Shown here: positions 1-10,344 of the stretch, piece after piece
How the letters are laid out: each line of letters begins with the position of its first letter
Numbering within the stretch: the first letter of the stretch is position 1
Assembly (NCBI GenBank): GCA_030710605.1
Contig: CP092877.1
Coordinates: 68,814,488 to 68,878,487 of the forward strand
Length of the DNA stretch: 64,000 nucleotides
Reading direction: 5' to 3'
Source of the DNA: Cordylochernes scorpioides
Taxonomy: Eukaryota > Arthropoda > Arachnida > Pseudoscorpiones > Chernetidae
Made by a program: the position numbers and the translations under genes
Notes under the pieces: model-generated
The model's database searches: none
What the model saw: only the letters and a program-made list of their open reading frames with translations
What the model was told of the DNA's origin: nothing

Positions 1-195
1 TGTGTTTGGAGTTAACGACCCTGTTGTACTGAGTAATGCTATTTTAAGAAGCAAATACAATTACACGGGAGATATACTTAAAACATCCTTTAATCATACA
101 TACTGCTATTTTCTCTGATTCAATATAAAGTACAAGTTATTAAATTGAATACTTCTTTTAATAGGTTGTGTAATACCATATTTACTTAAATAAAA

Positions 196-600
196 AGCCC
201 CATTTACTTGAGTGAAAAATCCTTATTTAATAGAGCGAAATGCCCAATTTACTCGAGTTATTTGTTCTATACACCCATACCTCGCTTTGCGTCGGGGTTA
301 CGTTCAAAAAAAAAAAACACGACGCAAATTGAAACGACGCAAAGTGAAAATATGTGAAGGCGCAATCAAAAACAAAGGTGTTGCCATATTTTAGGAAAAA
401 AAAATTAAAGACTCGAATCCAAAACAACGCAACTTCGAAAATCTAACGACGCACAGTGAAAATCAGTAAAAATTAAGCAGCGACGCAACATCGAAAAAAA
501 CGCAAAACGAAACGACGCAAAGCGAGGTACTGGTGTATATATATTAGAGTGAAATACCTCATTTACCAGGGCGAAATGCTCTATTTACTAATGAATGTTA
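196..600. repeat. 23-bp minisatellite interrupted by a MITE
   Basis: Degenerate 23-bp units resembling TNCCYCATTTACTNGAG followed by GNGAAA occur at 196-262 and resume at 541-597. The MITE at 269-538 splits the array, so it probably inserted after the array formed. No coding signal is seen. Confidence 0.5.
269..538. mobile_element. MITE with 26-bp terminal inverted repeats
   Basis: The left end at 269-294 (ending CGCTTTGCGTCG) is the reverse complement of 513-538 (starting CGACGCAAAGCG) with one mismatch. The flanks are TA-rich, consistent with a TA target duplication of the Tc1/mariner/pogo type. Internal sequence repeats the pentamer-like unit ACGACGCAA. There is no transposase, so it is non-autonomous. 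Superfamily assignment is inferred. Confidence 0.6.
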
Positions 601-732
601 CATTTTACTTTGGTAAAATATATTAATAATGATGAACCGAGCCCTTCCTTATTTTTTATTACATATAAGCGCGCTTCAATATTCTTTCAAAATAAAACTA
701 AATAACATTAACTAAAAACAAGATCTAAAATA
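601..732. other. AT-rich spacer
   Basis: Nothing recognisable between the minisatellite and the 161-bp satellite. Confidence 0.5.
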
Positions 733-2025
733 TAGTTTCTTCATTAGAAGCAGCAATTTTTTCTCTCAAAAAATAAGTGTTTACTAGAGGGTTACTTCAA
801 TAAACTTGAACGTATGGGGAAAATTGCGGTTTTAATATGTAAATAGAGAGTATAATTCTTCAGTGAGTGGAATATTCAAATTGATTGCAATTCAGTTTTT
901 TCATTAGAAACAGAAATTTTTTTCTCTCAAGAAATAAGTGTTTACTTGAGGATTACTTCAATAAACCTGAAGGTATGGGCAAAAATTGCGGTTTTAATAT
1001 GTAAATAGAGAGTACAATTCTTCAGTGAGTGTAATATGCAACTTGATAGAAATTTTGTTTCTTCATTAGAAACAGCAATTTTTCCTCTCTAGAAATAAGT
1101 GTTTACTAGAAGGTTACTTCAATAAACCTGAATATTGGCAAAAATGCGGTTTTAATATGTAAATAGAGAGTACAATTCTTCAGTGAGTGGAATATGAAAC
1201 TTGATTGAAATTTAATTTCTTCATTAGAAACATCAATATTTTTTTCTCTCAAGAAATAATTTTTTATTAGAGGGTTACTTCAATAAACCTGAATATAGGA
1301 CAACAATTGCGGTTTTAATATGTAAATAGAGAGTACAATTCTTCAGTGAGTGTAATATGCAACTTGATAGAAATTTTGTTTCTTCATTAGAAACACACAG
1401 CAATTTCTTGACTCAAGAAATAAGTGTTTACTAGAAAGTTACTTCAATAAACCTGAATATTGGACAAAAATGCGGTTTTAATATGTAAATAGAGAGTACA
1501 ATTCTCAGTGAGTGGAATATGAAATTTGATTGAAATTTAATTTATTCATTAGAAACATCAATATTTTTTTTCTCTCAAGAAAAAAGTTTTTATTAGAAGG
1601 TTACTTCAATAAACCTGAATATAGGACAAAAATTGCGGTTTAATATGTAAATAGAGAGTACAATTCTTCAGTGAGTGTAATATGCAACTTGATAGAAATT
1701 TTGTTTCTTCATTAGAAACACACAGCAATTTCTTGACTCAAGAAATAAGTGTTTACTAGAAGGTTACTTCAATAAACCTGAACGTATGGGCAAAAATTTC
1801 GGTTTTAATATGTAAATAGAGTAAAACTCTTCAGTGAGTGGAATATGCAACTTGATTCAAATTTAGTTTCTTCATTAGAAACACAGCAATTTTTTCTCTC
1901 AAGAAATAAGTTTTACTAGAAGGTTACTTCGATAAACCTGAATATAGGATAAAAATTGAGGTTTTAATATGCAAATAGAGAATACAATATTTCAGTGAGT
2001 GGAATATGCAACTTTATAGAAAGGT
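733..2025. repeat. 161-bp tandem satellite, about 8 copies
   Basis: The landmark TTTCTTCATTAGAAAC recurs near 737, 898, 1057, 1218, 1380, 1543, 1704 and 1867, giving a period of 160-163 bp. Each monomer also holds TTACTTCAATAAACCTGAA and ATATGTAAATAGAGAGTAC. Copies 3, 5 and 7 resemble each other more than their neighbours (GATAGAAATTTTG versus GATTGAAATTTAA), which suggests a dimeric higher-order unit. No open frame is maintained. Confidence 0.9.
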
Positions 2026-2525
2026 TCCATTGAAGTGAATGACCAATTAGCGAGCGTGTGGTATTTACCCAATATTCAGTGAAAAGGGGAGGCGTTATTG
2101 ATGGAGCTATCTGTGGGTCAAGTAGGGCAAAACACATCATTAAAAATTGAACCAGTTCGACGACTATCAGGATCAATATATATAAAAAAACCTCTCTCTT
2201 TCTGTTGAAATAAGATTAGTTTAAATATATGCAATAATGGTTAATGCTAGTTAATGTGTTATCTAGTCCATTTGATTACTGTGTGTTTTGATGGTTTAAT
2301 TATTCATTAACAACTAACTCTCTGTAGCAAGGAATTCTAATCTGGTCTATTGGGTCAATCAGATAGTTCTGGGTCTTTTCTAAATCACGGGCTTTTAGAC
2401 GCCCTTATCGAGTACCTTCTTCAAGATATTTCGCTGTTTTTCCTTCTAATATGCATTGCGATTTCACTTGTCAAGAATATTTATTGATTTCTTGTGTTTG
2501 ATTAGTATTTCGAGTTCATTCATCT
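2026..2525. other. Unassigned AT-rich spacer
   Basis: No gene found. A short segment near 2040-2060 (ATTAGCGAGCGTGTGG) resembles 34307-34326 (ATCAGCGAGCGTGTAG), so part of this is a low-copy dispersed repeat of unknown type. Confidence 0.4.
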
Positions 2526-3235
2526 TCTTGTTTTGGTGCAACGCCATTTCATGGAAGGGTTTGGTATAAGTCTTTTTATTACAGGGGTTTTGGTACAATT
2601 CTTTTTATTGTGGGATTTGGTACAACTCTCGCTTTTCATTCTAGGGTTTGGTACAATTTGTTTCCATTTTAGGGTTTGGTACAAGTATTTTCCATTGTAG
2701 GGTTTGGTGTTACGCCATTTCATTGTAGGGTTTGGTGTTACGCCATTTCATTGTAGGGTTTGGTGTTACGTCATTTCATTGTAGGGTTTGGTGCTACGCC
2801 ATTTCACTGTAGGGTTTGGTGTTACGTCATTTCATTGTAGGGTTTGGTGTTACGTCATTTCATTGTAGGGTTTGGTGCTACGCCATTTCACTGTAGGGTT
2901 TGGTACAAGTATTTTCATTGTAGGGTTTGTAACAAGTTTTTTTCCATTGTAGATTTTGATAAAGTATTTTCATTGTAGGGTTTGGTGTTACGCCATTTAA
3001 TTGTAGGATTTTTAACAAGTTTTTTTTCCATTGTAGGGTTTGGTACAAGTATTTTCATTGTAGGGTTTGTACCAAGTTTTTTCCATTGTAGTTTTGTACA
3101 GGTATTTCCATTGTAGGGTTTGGTGTTACGTCATTGTATTATAGGGTTTGGTACAATTATATTCATTGTGGATTTAGTACAGTTCTTTTGTTTATAGGAC
3201 CTGGATGTTAAGCCATTTCAATGAAGGTTTGAATA
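2526..3235. repeat. 28-bp minisatellite
   Basis: Tandem units of GGGTTTGGTGTTACG followed by CCATTTCATTGTA (28 bp) are clearest at 2698-2900. Shorter GGGTTTGGTACAAGT-type variants lie on both sides and decay outwards. No conserved open frame crosses the array. Confidence 0.85.
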
Positions 3236-4830
3236 TGAAGAATTTTCGTTTTTGGTTCATTATCATCTTTTCATTTTAGGCATTGGGAAGAAGCCTTTTT
3301 AAATCATATGATTTTATCATACCTTTTTTAGTATCTTCAAGTTTTATTTTGTAGTGTGCTTGAGAGATTGTTCCGTTTCCCTATAGGTTTTCTTTTAAAT
3401 GATTAGTTAGGTATATTTTGTATACTATGATGTGTAAAATTGAGTATGTTTTGATGTTGTGTAATTTAATAAAAATCCTAGGGGATATAATTCGTTTTTT
3501 TTCCCTTATTGGAAATAAGACTCCCACCCCCCTATTGAAAACAAAATCGTAATTAAAAAGACAATTTTTGAAAGGTAAACTATTTAATTAAATTTTCATT
3601 TGATCCTCTCCAAGATCCGAGTATGGTGGAGCAGAATTCATTGGAGTATTTAAATGCGTTTTCTGTTGATTGAGATCCGAATATCAAAATTTTATGACTC
3701 ATTTTATTGCTTTAATAATGGAGTTCATTTTGTTTTGTGATAAAAAATATGAAAATATTGAAAGTTGAAAGCCTTTTTTTCCCTCAGAAATTGAATAGAA
3801 AAGGTTTTATATTAGCGAATTTAAAACATAATCGGATTTACGACTGAAATCTTCTGATCTACTGACATGATCTTAAAATAAGAATAGACGGTACAGTATA
3901 TACAACAACAACAAAAAGCATTTTATTAAAATATTCTATATTATATAGACTTGTCTCGGGGAGTCCTAATCAGGAGATGTAAATATTGAAAAAAAAGTAA
4001 AATTATCAATATATGAATAATTAGTCAACTATACAGAGCTTTAGAATGGAGAGATATAACAACTACTATGTGTATTTCAGTCATTTTCTTTCAATAAACA
4101 TATATACATATTAGTCATATTTATTTATTTTTTATTTGACATATCGGACGCGATATCCCAGCTTGGGATACTTGCGCCTAAATACATTTTAGCAGCTTAT
4201 ATACAATTCAATAATCAAGACTGTAGGCATATTTACATATTTACAGATAACAAACAGTCTAGCTAATCTAACAAATAGGTCGAGTGAAGGATTTGTCTAT
4301 CGGACTTCCATCAAATCACGACATGAACAACAAAAGTATTTCCCATCGAACCCAATCTCCTCTGTACTTTATCACAATTCAATTATAGAACTGGGGGTCT
4401 TATCGAATAACCCAAACAATTCATTAATTAAAATAATTAATTAACCAGTGTGATTGGCTCAAAAACGAACTGCTAATTAAGAGTCGTCGTCTGCCCTTTT
4501 TTTTCTTCTTATGTGTGTGTGGAGCGCCATCTTTAATTTATTATATACAATGGGACAATTGATCTTGGGGTCAAAAAGTGGCAAAAATAGTTCTTGGATT
4601 GTCTAATTAAATTGAAGATCAATTTACAAGTGATTCTTATTCTTTTTTTTTAAACCATCTTTCACCAATATTTTAAAAGGCTTAGTTAAATTAATGCTTA
4701 TTTTTATTGAATATAGTCTTATTTATATTGTGCATATATATCTATAGCCAAACCAATGTGCAATGTCCAATTTTTAAATAAAAGAATCGAAGTGTTTAAT
4801 TCCATAAAAGAGAAAGTTTTTGGCAACAAC
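3236..4830. other. AT-rich intergenic sequence with a retroelement-tail fragment
   Basis: No coding signal. At about 4140-4190 the segment CGGACGCGATATCCC..GGGATACTTGCGC resembles 56455-56500 (GTCCGTCCCCCTAGGGACACTTGC). Both look like copies of the same degraded retroelement 3' end, of unassigned family. An AGATGGCGC 9-mer lies at 4524-4532 on the minus strand. Confidence 0.4.
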
Positions 4831-4831
4831 A

Positions 4832-4990
4832 CTTCTATTCGATAGCACTTTGCATCACCCTAGTAGAAAAATATACTAGTGATGATAAAGAATTATCCAC
4901 AACACTAGTATTAGAAAATATTCAGACAAAAGTCAACCATAGTTTCAGACTATGGCTCTCATCAGTACAAAGGCAGCTTCGATTTCTTAA
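4832..4990 (-). ncRNA. PLE-end fragment with hammerhead-like motif, degenerate
   Basis: On the minus strand CTGATGA (4959-4965) is followed by a short stem region and GAAA (4943-4946), then a near-palindromic ACTATGGT. Relatives lie at 60485-60640, 63500-63690 and 20447-20910. The core CTGATGA and GAAA are intact, but I find no stem I pairing here, so it is probably inactive. Confidence 0.45.
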
Positions 4991-5251
4991 CATTCTACGT
5001 GAGGGGTTATCGAAGCCAACCCTGGACTGAATAATAAAATATGAATAATAATAAAATAAATTCCAATTTTAAAAACATAACCAGGGATTTCATAGGTTTC
5101 AATTTATATGTGTAGATGGCATACTCCCGAATTGGGTAATTTTGAAAACTCTTGCTCGCTGTAATTGAACCCCTGAATTCTTAAAAGTTTTTTTTTTTAG
5201 AGAGATAGAATTTATCTATTTTTAAAATTTCTAAATACCTAGTTATATAAT

Positions 5252-6783
5252 AAAACCTCTTTAATTCAACCGACTATAATTCAATATATACCATAAATCA
5301 ACTCACTCCGGACCATATACAGTTGCCCGGCCATCCTTGCAGCTCTCTATATGGCAGACATCAATCCAGAAGAGGACATCCATACAGACAAGGCACCTCA
5401 GTTGACTGGTATTGTGATCAGGGTGCATGGACCGATCTGATCTGCTCCATGGACAAGACACCACCACCACCTCAGTTGGCCGGTATTGTGATCAGGGTGC
5501 ATGGACCGATTTGATCTGATCCAAGGACAAGACACCACCACCACCTCAGTTGGCCGGTATTGTGATCAGGGTGCATGGACCGATTTGATCTGATCCAAGG
5601 ACAAGACACCACCACCACCTCAGTTGGCCGGTATTGTGATCAGGGTGCATGGACCGATTTGATCTGATCCAAGGACAAGACACCACCACCACCTCAGTTG
5701 GCCGGTATTGTGATCAGGGTGCATGGACCGATTTGATCTGATCCAAGGACAAGACACCACCACCACCTCAGTTGACCGGTATTGTGATCAGGGTGCATGG
5801 ACCGATTTGATCTGATCCAAGGACAAGACACCACCACCACCTCAGTTGGCCGGTATTGTGATCAGGGTGCATGGACCGATTTGATCTGATCCAAGGACAA
5901 GACACCACCACCACCTCAGTTGACCGGTATTGTGATCAGGGTGCATGGACCGATTTGATCTGCTCCATGGACAAGACACCACCACCACCTCAGTTGACCG
6001 GTATTGTGATCAGGGTGCATGGACCGATTTGATCTGATCCAAGGACAAGACACCACCACCACCTCAGTTGGCCGGTATTGTGATCAGGGTGCATGGACCG
6101 ATTTGATCTGATCCAAGGACAAGACACCACCACCACCTCAGTTGACCGGTATTGTGATCAGGGTGCATGGACCGATTTGATCTGATCCAAGGACAAGACA
6201 CCACCACCACCTCAGTTGACCGGTATTGTGATCAGGGTGCATGGACCGATTTGATCTGCTCCATAGACAAGACACCACCACCACCTCAGTTGACCGGTAT
6301 TGTGATCAGGGTGCATGGACCGATTTGATCTGCTCCATAGACAAGACACCACCACCACCTCAGTTGACCGGTATTGTGATCAGGGTGCATGGACCGATTT
6401 GATCTGATCCAAGGACAAGACACCACCACCACCACCACCATACATCAACCGTTTCACAATTCCAAATCAGCTTGTTCAATTTAATCAACTATGATTCAAC
6501 ACAGACCTTAATTTCATAATCCCTTAAATGTTGACAAGAACATGTCCTAGAAAAATGTCATCAGCAGTGAATGCTGTAATGAATTGGTGTAATCTTAGCC
6601 GACTATAATTCACCATTAACCTTAATCCCACATATCCATAAGGGCTGAAAACAAAATGTCTGCTATCCGTGAATGTTGTAATGAATTGATATAATCTTAA
6701 CCAACTATAATTATCAACACCGACTCTAATATACCCGAAAATTCTGATGTCTTGGAATGTTGAATTAAAGAAATTGGTCTCTG
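5252..6783. mobile_element. Putative Tigger/pogo-like non-autonomous element carrying a minisatellite
   Basis: The left end (AAAACCTCTTTAATTCAAC, about 5252-5270) and the right end read in reverse (AGACCAATTTCTTTAATTCAAC-like, 6759-6783) form imperfect inverted repeats. Internal flanks share GACTATAATTCA-type units. The AACCTCTTTAATTC style resembles pogo/Tigger ends, but the match is loose and I see no clean TA duplication. No transposase remains. Confidence 0.35.
5377..6430. repeat. 74-bp minisatellite, about 14 copies
   Basis: Units begin GGACAAGACACCACCACCAC and contain GGTATTGTGATCAGGGTGC; starts at 5451 and 5525 set the 74-bp period. Point variants (GGCC/GACC, ATCCAA/CTCCATG/CTCCATA) are shuffled between copies, as expected from unequal exchange. 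Since 74 is not a multiple of 3 and stops recur, it is not coding. Confidence 0.9.
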
Positions 6784-6854
6784 TATATAATTATATTGAC
6801 GTTATGTCGCGCTGAGTCTGTTGTTTACACACATTAATACTCGTATGCTATGAT
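6431..6854. other. Right part of the Tigger-like region and spacer
   Basis: Two imperfect direct repeats of about 70 bp (GTGAATGCTGTAATGAATTG at about 6566 and a variant at about 6680) follow the array. No gene. Confidence 0.4.
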
Positions 6855-6897
6855 ACTTTGAAAAAGGTTGGCGTTCAGCCAACTGAAATATTGGTAA
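6855..6897 (+). ncRNA. Hammerhead-like PLE-end motif (GTTCAGCCAAC family), degenerate
   Basis: GGTTGGC-GTTCA-GCCAACT would form stem II, followed by GAAATATTGG, where ATAT is the palindromic stem III. The upstream core is TTGAAAA instead of CTGANGA, so it is decayed. Sister copies lie at 14545-14586 and 42783-42825. Confidence 0.4.
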
Positions 6898-7200
6898 AAT
6901 AAATTATACTTTGATCCAATTTATGCCTTTTTAAATTAAAAAATCGATATATATTCAAATGAGAGAATTTAACTAGAAGTATAGGAAATCAGTGTTGTTA
7001 TGTGCAGGTAGAAGACCCATCCACAATACGCAACCAGCAAAAATCTTCATTGAAATAAACCAACCCCAGTTTCCAAGGGCTACATGCAGAGGTTATATTT
7101 TCAAACTCGCGCGCCACGCGCTGCAGCAAACAGAGAAGTAAACTCGAGAAGCAAAGGATTCGGACTTCCAGTAAATTCCCGTTTTTGAAGATTTAAAAAA
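6898..7200 (+). promoter_or_regulatory. Upstream/5' UTR region of the Hsp70 gene
   Basis: The 300 bp before the ATG at 7201 rises in GC near 7100-7160. A TATGTGCAG|GTAGAAG site near 7008 could be a 5' UTR splice acceptor. I found no clear heat-shock element (alternating GAA and TTC separated by two bases), so heat induction is not supported here. The ATG follows an A-run (AAAAAAATGCC). Confidence 0.3.
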
Positions 7201-8532
7201 ATGCCTCGAAATACGACACCGGCGGTGGGGATTGACCTGGGGACAACGTACTCGTGCGTAGGCGTCTTCCAGCACGGCAAGGTAGAAATTATCGCCAACG
7301 ACCAAGGCAATCGCACGACGCCCAGCTACGTCGCCTTCACCGACTCCGAGCGTCTCGTCGGCGACCCCGCCAAAGCACAAGTCGCTCTCAACCCAGAGAA
7401 CACGGTGTACGACGCCAAGCGTCTCATAGGACGTAAATACAACGATCCCAAAATTCGAGATGATTTGACGCATTGGTCTTTTCAAGTGAAGGATGTGGGA
7501 GGCAAGCCAAAAATTAAGGTGAATTTCAAGGGAGAGACGAAACTCTTCAACCCCGAAGAAATTAGTGCTATGGTGCTGGGGAAGATGCGGGAAACCGCGG
7601 AAGCCTATCTTGGAGGACGAGTCACCGATGCCGTGGTCACCGTTCCTGCCTATTTCAACGACTCCCAGCGCCAAGCCACCAAAGACGCAGGCACCATTGC
7701 CGGACTCAACGTCCTGCGCATCATCAACGAGCCCACTGCAGCTGCACTGGCCTATGGTCTCGACAAGAATCTATCGGGAGAGAAGAATGTGCTCATCTTC
7801 GATCTGGGCGGTGGAACGTTCGACGTCTCAGTTCTGACAATCGCCGAAGGATCTATGTTCGAAGTGAAGGCCACCTCCGGCGACACCCATCTGGGTGGTG
7901 AGGACTTCGACAACAGGATGGTCGACCATTTCATCGAGGAGTTCAAACGCAAACACAAGAGGGATCTGCGTTCCAATCCGAAATCCGTCCGCCGACTTCG
8001 TACAGCCTGCGAGCGAGCTAAGCGAACCTTGTCTTCCAGCACAGAGGCTTCCATCGAGATCGACGCTCTTTACCAAGGTGTCGACTTCTATTCAAAGATC
8101 TCAAGAGCGCGATTCGAGGAACTCTGTATGGATCTCTTCAAGAGCACGCTAGCCCCGGTAGAATCGGCACTAGCGGGGGCGAAAATGGACAAACGCAAGA
8201 TCCACGACGTGGTTCTGGTGGGCGGTTCGACACGGATTCCAAAGATTCAGAAGCTGCTGAAGGAATTCTTCAATGGCAAAGAGCTGTCGATGTCCATCAA
8301 CCCGGACGAGGCGGTTGCTTACGGCGCGGCAGTACAGGCGGCTATCCTGTCGGGTGACAGCTCGGACAACATTCGCGACGTTCTGCTGGTGGATGTCACG
8401 CCGCTGTCACTCGGCATCGAGACGGCTGGCGGTGTCATGACCCACGTCGTGGAGCGCAACTCCCGCATCCCCTGCCGCACCTCTAAGGACTTCACCACCT
8501 ACAAGGACAACCAGCGTGGAGTCACCATCCAG
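7201..8532 (+). CDS. Hsp70 chaperone, exon 1 (ATPase domain and most of the substrate-binding beta domain)
   Basis: This exon encodes residues 1-444 of a cytosolic-type Hsp70, an ATP-driven chaperone that binds exposed hydrophobic peptides with Hsp40 and nucleotide-exchange partners. The three Hsp70 signatures are present: IDLGTTYS (residues 11-18), [12 protein letters not shown] (about 199-210) and [13 protein letters not shown] (about 338-350). [15 protein letters not shown] marks the start of the peptide-binding domain. No signal peptide is seen, which fits a cytosolic protein. The frame ends VTIQ at CAG|GTATCT, a good donor, and the protein continues in frame at 8966. Composition is much more GC-rich than its surroundings. 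Some normally invariant positions differ (for example [20 protein letters not shown]), so this is a divergent paralogue. Read-through past 8532 adds only an intronic tail and a stop near 8600. Confidence 0.93.
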
Positions 8533-8965
8533 GTATCTATCCCATCCAAGGCTGGTAGATCACTGTTCCATCTGACAATTAGTGACGTCTTACTTAAGTA
8601 GCATTCATTTTCTTGCCTCTTTCTAAAGTTATATTATTACCATTTCGTTTCCTCTTGAACTGGTGAAAACGTTATAGGCAATTTCTATCAAGGGCTAATA
8701 TATAAAATTCTAATTCTCTAAATGAAACTAACTTCTGAAGAACTTGTCTATCAAAATACGGTAGAGAGAGAGACCTTCCTTTTAAAGTTCACCTTCTTAT
8801 ATAGTCGATTATTTAGGCGTATATGAGTGTTGCTAATATAGTGAAAGTGAAGAATATATATAAATAGGATTTTCAAAAACTTATTCTAAAATAAAATATT
8901 GAATATAGATTAGGTTAGATTAGATGAGTTTATATAATTAAGATTCAGTTTGGGGATGTGTTCAG
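8533..8965 (+). other. Hsp70 intron, 433 bp
   Basis: The donor CAG|GTATCT and the acceptor TTCAG|GTGTAT restore the canonical family sequence VTIQ|VYEGERA across the junction in phase 0. The intron is AT-rich, unlike the flanking GC-rich exons. Strongly heat-inducible hsp70 genes are usually intronless, so the intron favours a constitutive or specialised paralogue. Confidence 0.9.
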
Positions 8966-9571
8966 GTGTATGAAGGGGAGAGAGCCATGACCTCGGCTAA
9001 CCACCACCTGGGGCAGTTCGAGCTGATGGGAATTCCCCCCGCCCCGCGTGGCGTGCCTCAGATCGAGGTGACCTTCGACATCGACGCCAATGGTATCCTC
9101 CACGTCTCCGCCCAGGACAAGAGCACGGGCCGCTCCGAGAGTATCCAGATACGTAATGACCGCGGGCGTCTGTCGCGCGAAGAGATCGAGCGGATGTTGT
9201 CGGAGGCGGAGCAGTACCGGCAGGATGATGAGCGCCAGCGTGACCGTATTGCAGCCAAACACGCTCTCGAGAGCTACGCCTACAGCGTGCGCCAGGCGGT
9301 GTATGAGTCGGGCGACAAGCTGCCCAGCTCGGACCGCAGCACGCTCACGGCCCGGTGCGACGAGGTGATTCGCTGGCTGGAGTCGTCCTCGGGCGAGGCC
9401 GCCGACAAGGAGATGTACGAACGCAAGCTGAGCGACCTTGACCAACGCCTGCAGGCCACTTATGACCAAGCTTCACCAGGGTGGAGCCAAGGGAGGCAGC
9501 AACGGCAGCGGCCCGAGAGTAGAAGAGATGGACTAATGCTCGAGCATCTCGTGGAATCGTCTAAATTGTGA
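8966..9571 (+). CDS. Hsp70 chaperone, exon 2 (rest of the substrate-binding domain and lid), C-terminus frameshifted
   Basis: The exon begins VYEGERAMT, the conserved continuation of the peptide-binding domain, and includes LMGIPPAPRGVPQIEVTF and the alpha-helical lid (LSREEIERMLSEAEQY onward). Together the exons encode 645 residues, normal for the family. The open frame ends at 9569-9571 with an unusual basic tail. The frame read from ATG at 9462 gives the expected MTKLHQGG, a Gly-rich linker and EEMD, then TAA at 9534-9536. A short indel near 9457-9462 therefore takes the EEVD-type co-chaperone tail out of frame. The four or five residues normally before this point (CNPI in relatives) seem to be missing, so a small deletion is likely. 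The gene may be decaying, or the sequence may contain an error. ATTAAA at 9664-9669 is a possible polyadenylation signal. Confidence 0.9.
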   Translation: MYEGERAMTSANHHLGQFELMGIPPAPRGVPQIEVTFDIDANGILHVSAQDKSTGRSESIQIRNDRGRLSREEIERMLSEAEQYRQDDERQRDRIAAKHALESYAYSVRQAVYESGDKLPSSDRSTLTARCDEVIRWLESSSGEAADKEMYERKLSDLDQRLQATYDQASPGWSQGRQQRQRPESRRDGLMLEHLVESSKL

Positions 9572-9753
9572 TTTCTTGCCTTCTTCAACTTCTTACTATG
9601 GGTTGTTAACGGGAGGTTGTCTGCTAAAATTACTGGCTGCGATTATATGGCGATTTTGGAAACTATTAAAGAATACATCTCTGCTCTCTCTCTCTATCTT
9701 TAATTTAAAGTCTATCTCCTTAAACCTCTATCGAACTCAAAAGTCAACTTAGA
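9572..9753 (+). other. Putative Hsp70 3' UTR
   Basis: No coding signal. ATTAAA lies at 9664-9669 and a short CT-rich microsatellite at about 9680-9700. Confidence 0.4.
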
Positions 9754-9888
9754 GGACCTCTGGCATATTTTAAAGTGCAAAGGTCGAACTGCTTTCTGCA
9801 CGTATAGACATGTGGTGCACCTACAGTAAAAGCAGTCGCTAACTATCCACCATGATTATCCTGGCAAGGTGTAATAGGGATAAAAAAA
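9754..9888 (+). mobile_element. tRNA-derived SINE, 5'-truncated copy
   Basis: Carries the family body CTCTGGCATATTTTAAAGTG.., GTAGACATGTGGTGCA-like, AAAAGCAGTCGCTAAC and CACCATGATTATC.., ending with GGGATAAA and an A-rich tail. It lacks the tRNA-like head seen in the full copy at 28966-29275. Confidence 0.75.
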
Positions 9889-10344
9889 AGGAAATGACTC
9901 AACTTCATACAGCATCAACTGTCTATAACCTCATAACCAGCAATAGGTTAGTGTATGGAAGTATTCCTGTCCTCTCAGAGTTTATTTATTTATATGGAGG
10001 GCCTTTTGAGGGTATTGTAGATTTACGTATGGTAGCTCCACAGGTGCAGAGATCAACAAGAACGCCTCCAACACAACAAGAAACAATAAAGGAAGAGCGG
10101 CCAATAAAGTCCAATAAAATAAAAATAGGAACCGCAGATGGGGAAGGAAATGTATCGGTCGAAGTCTCGTAAAACCTTAATTAAAAACAAATCCCTGATT
10201 TGTAGGGCTAATTTTAACTGGGGCTCAACCAAGTGGGATTGGATGCTGGGAGCTGGCTGATTATTGGCTGCCTGTTGTGGATTACTGCAAGCATCCCATT
10301 GGTTACCTTCCCTCCATGTCTTCGAGACCTCTGTACTGCCTTAA
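9889..10344. other. Unassigned spacer
   Basis: A 106-codon open frame starts inside the SINE at 9852 and runs to 10172. It has no recognisable domain and is probably fortuitous. Nothing else is identified. Confidence 0.35.

Noticed and set aside
5323..7010. CRISPR-like array (74-bp units)
   Set aside because: Units are contiguous with no unique spacers, there are no cas genes, and the context is eukaryotic. It is a minisatellite.
7093..9469. Antisense and shifted frames over the Hsp70 exons (193, 174, 100 codons and others)
   Set aside because: They are shadows of the GC-rich Hsp70 coding frame and have no domains.
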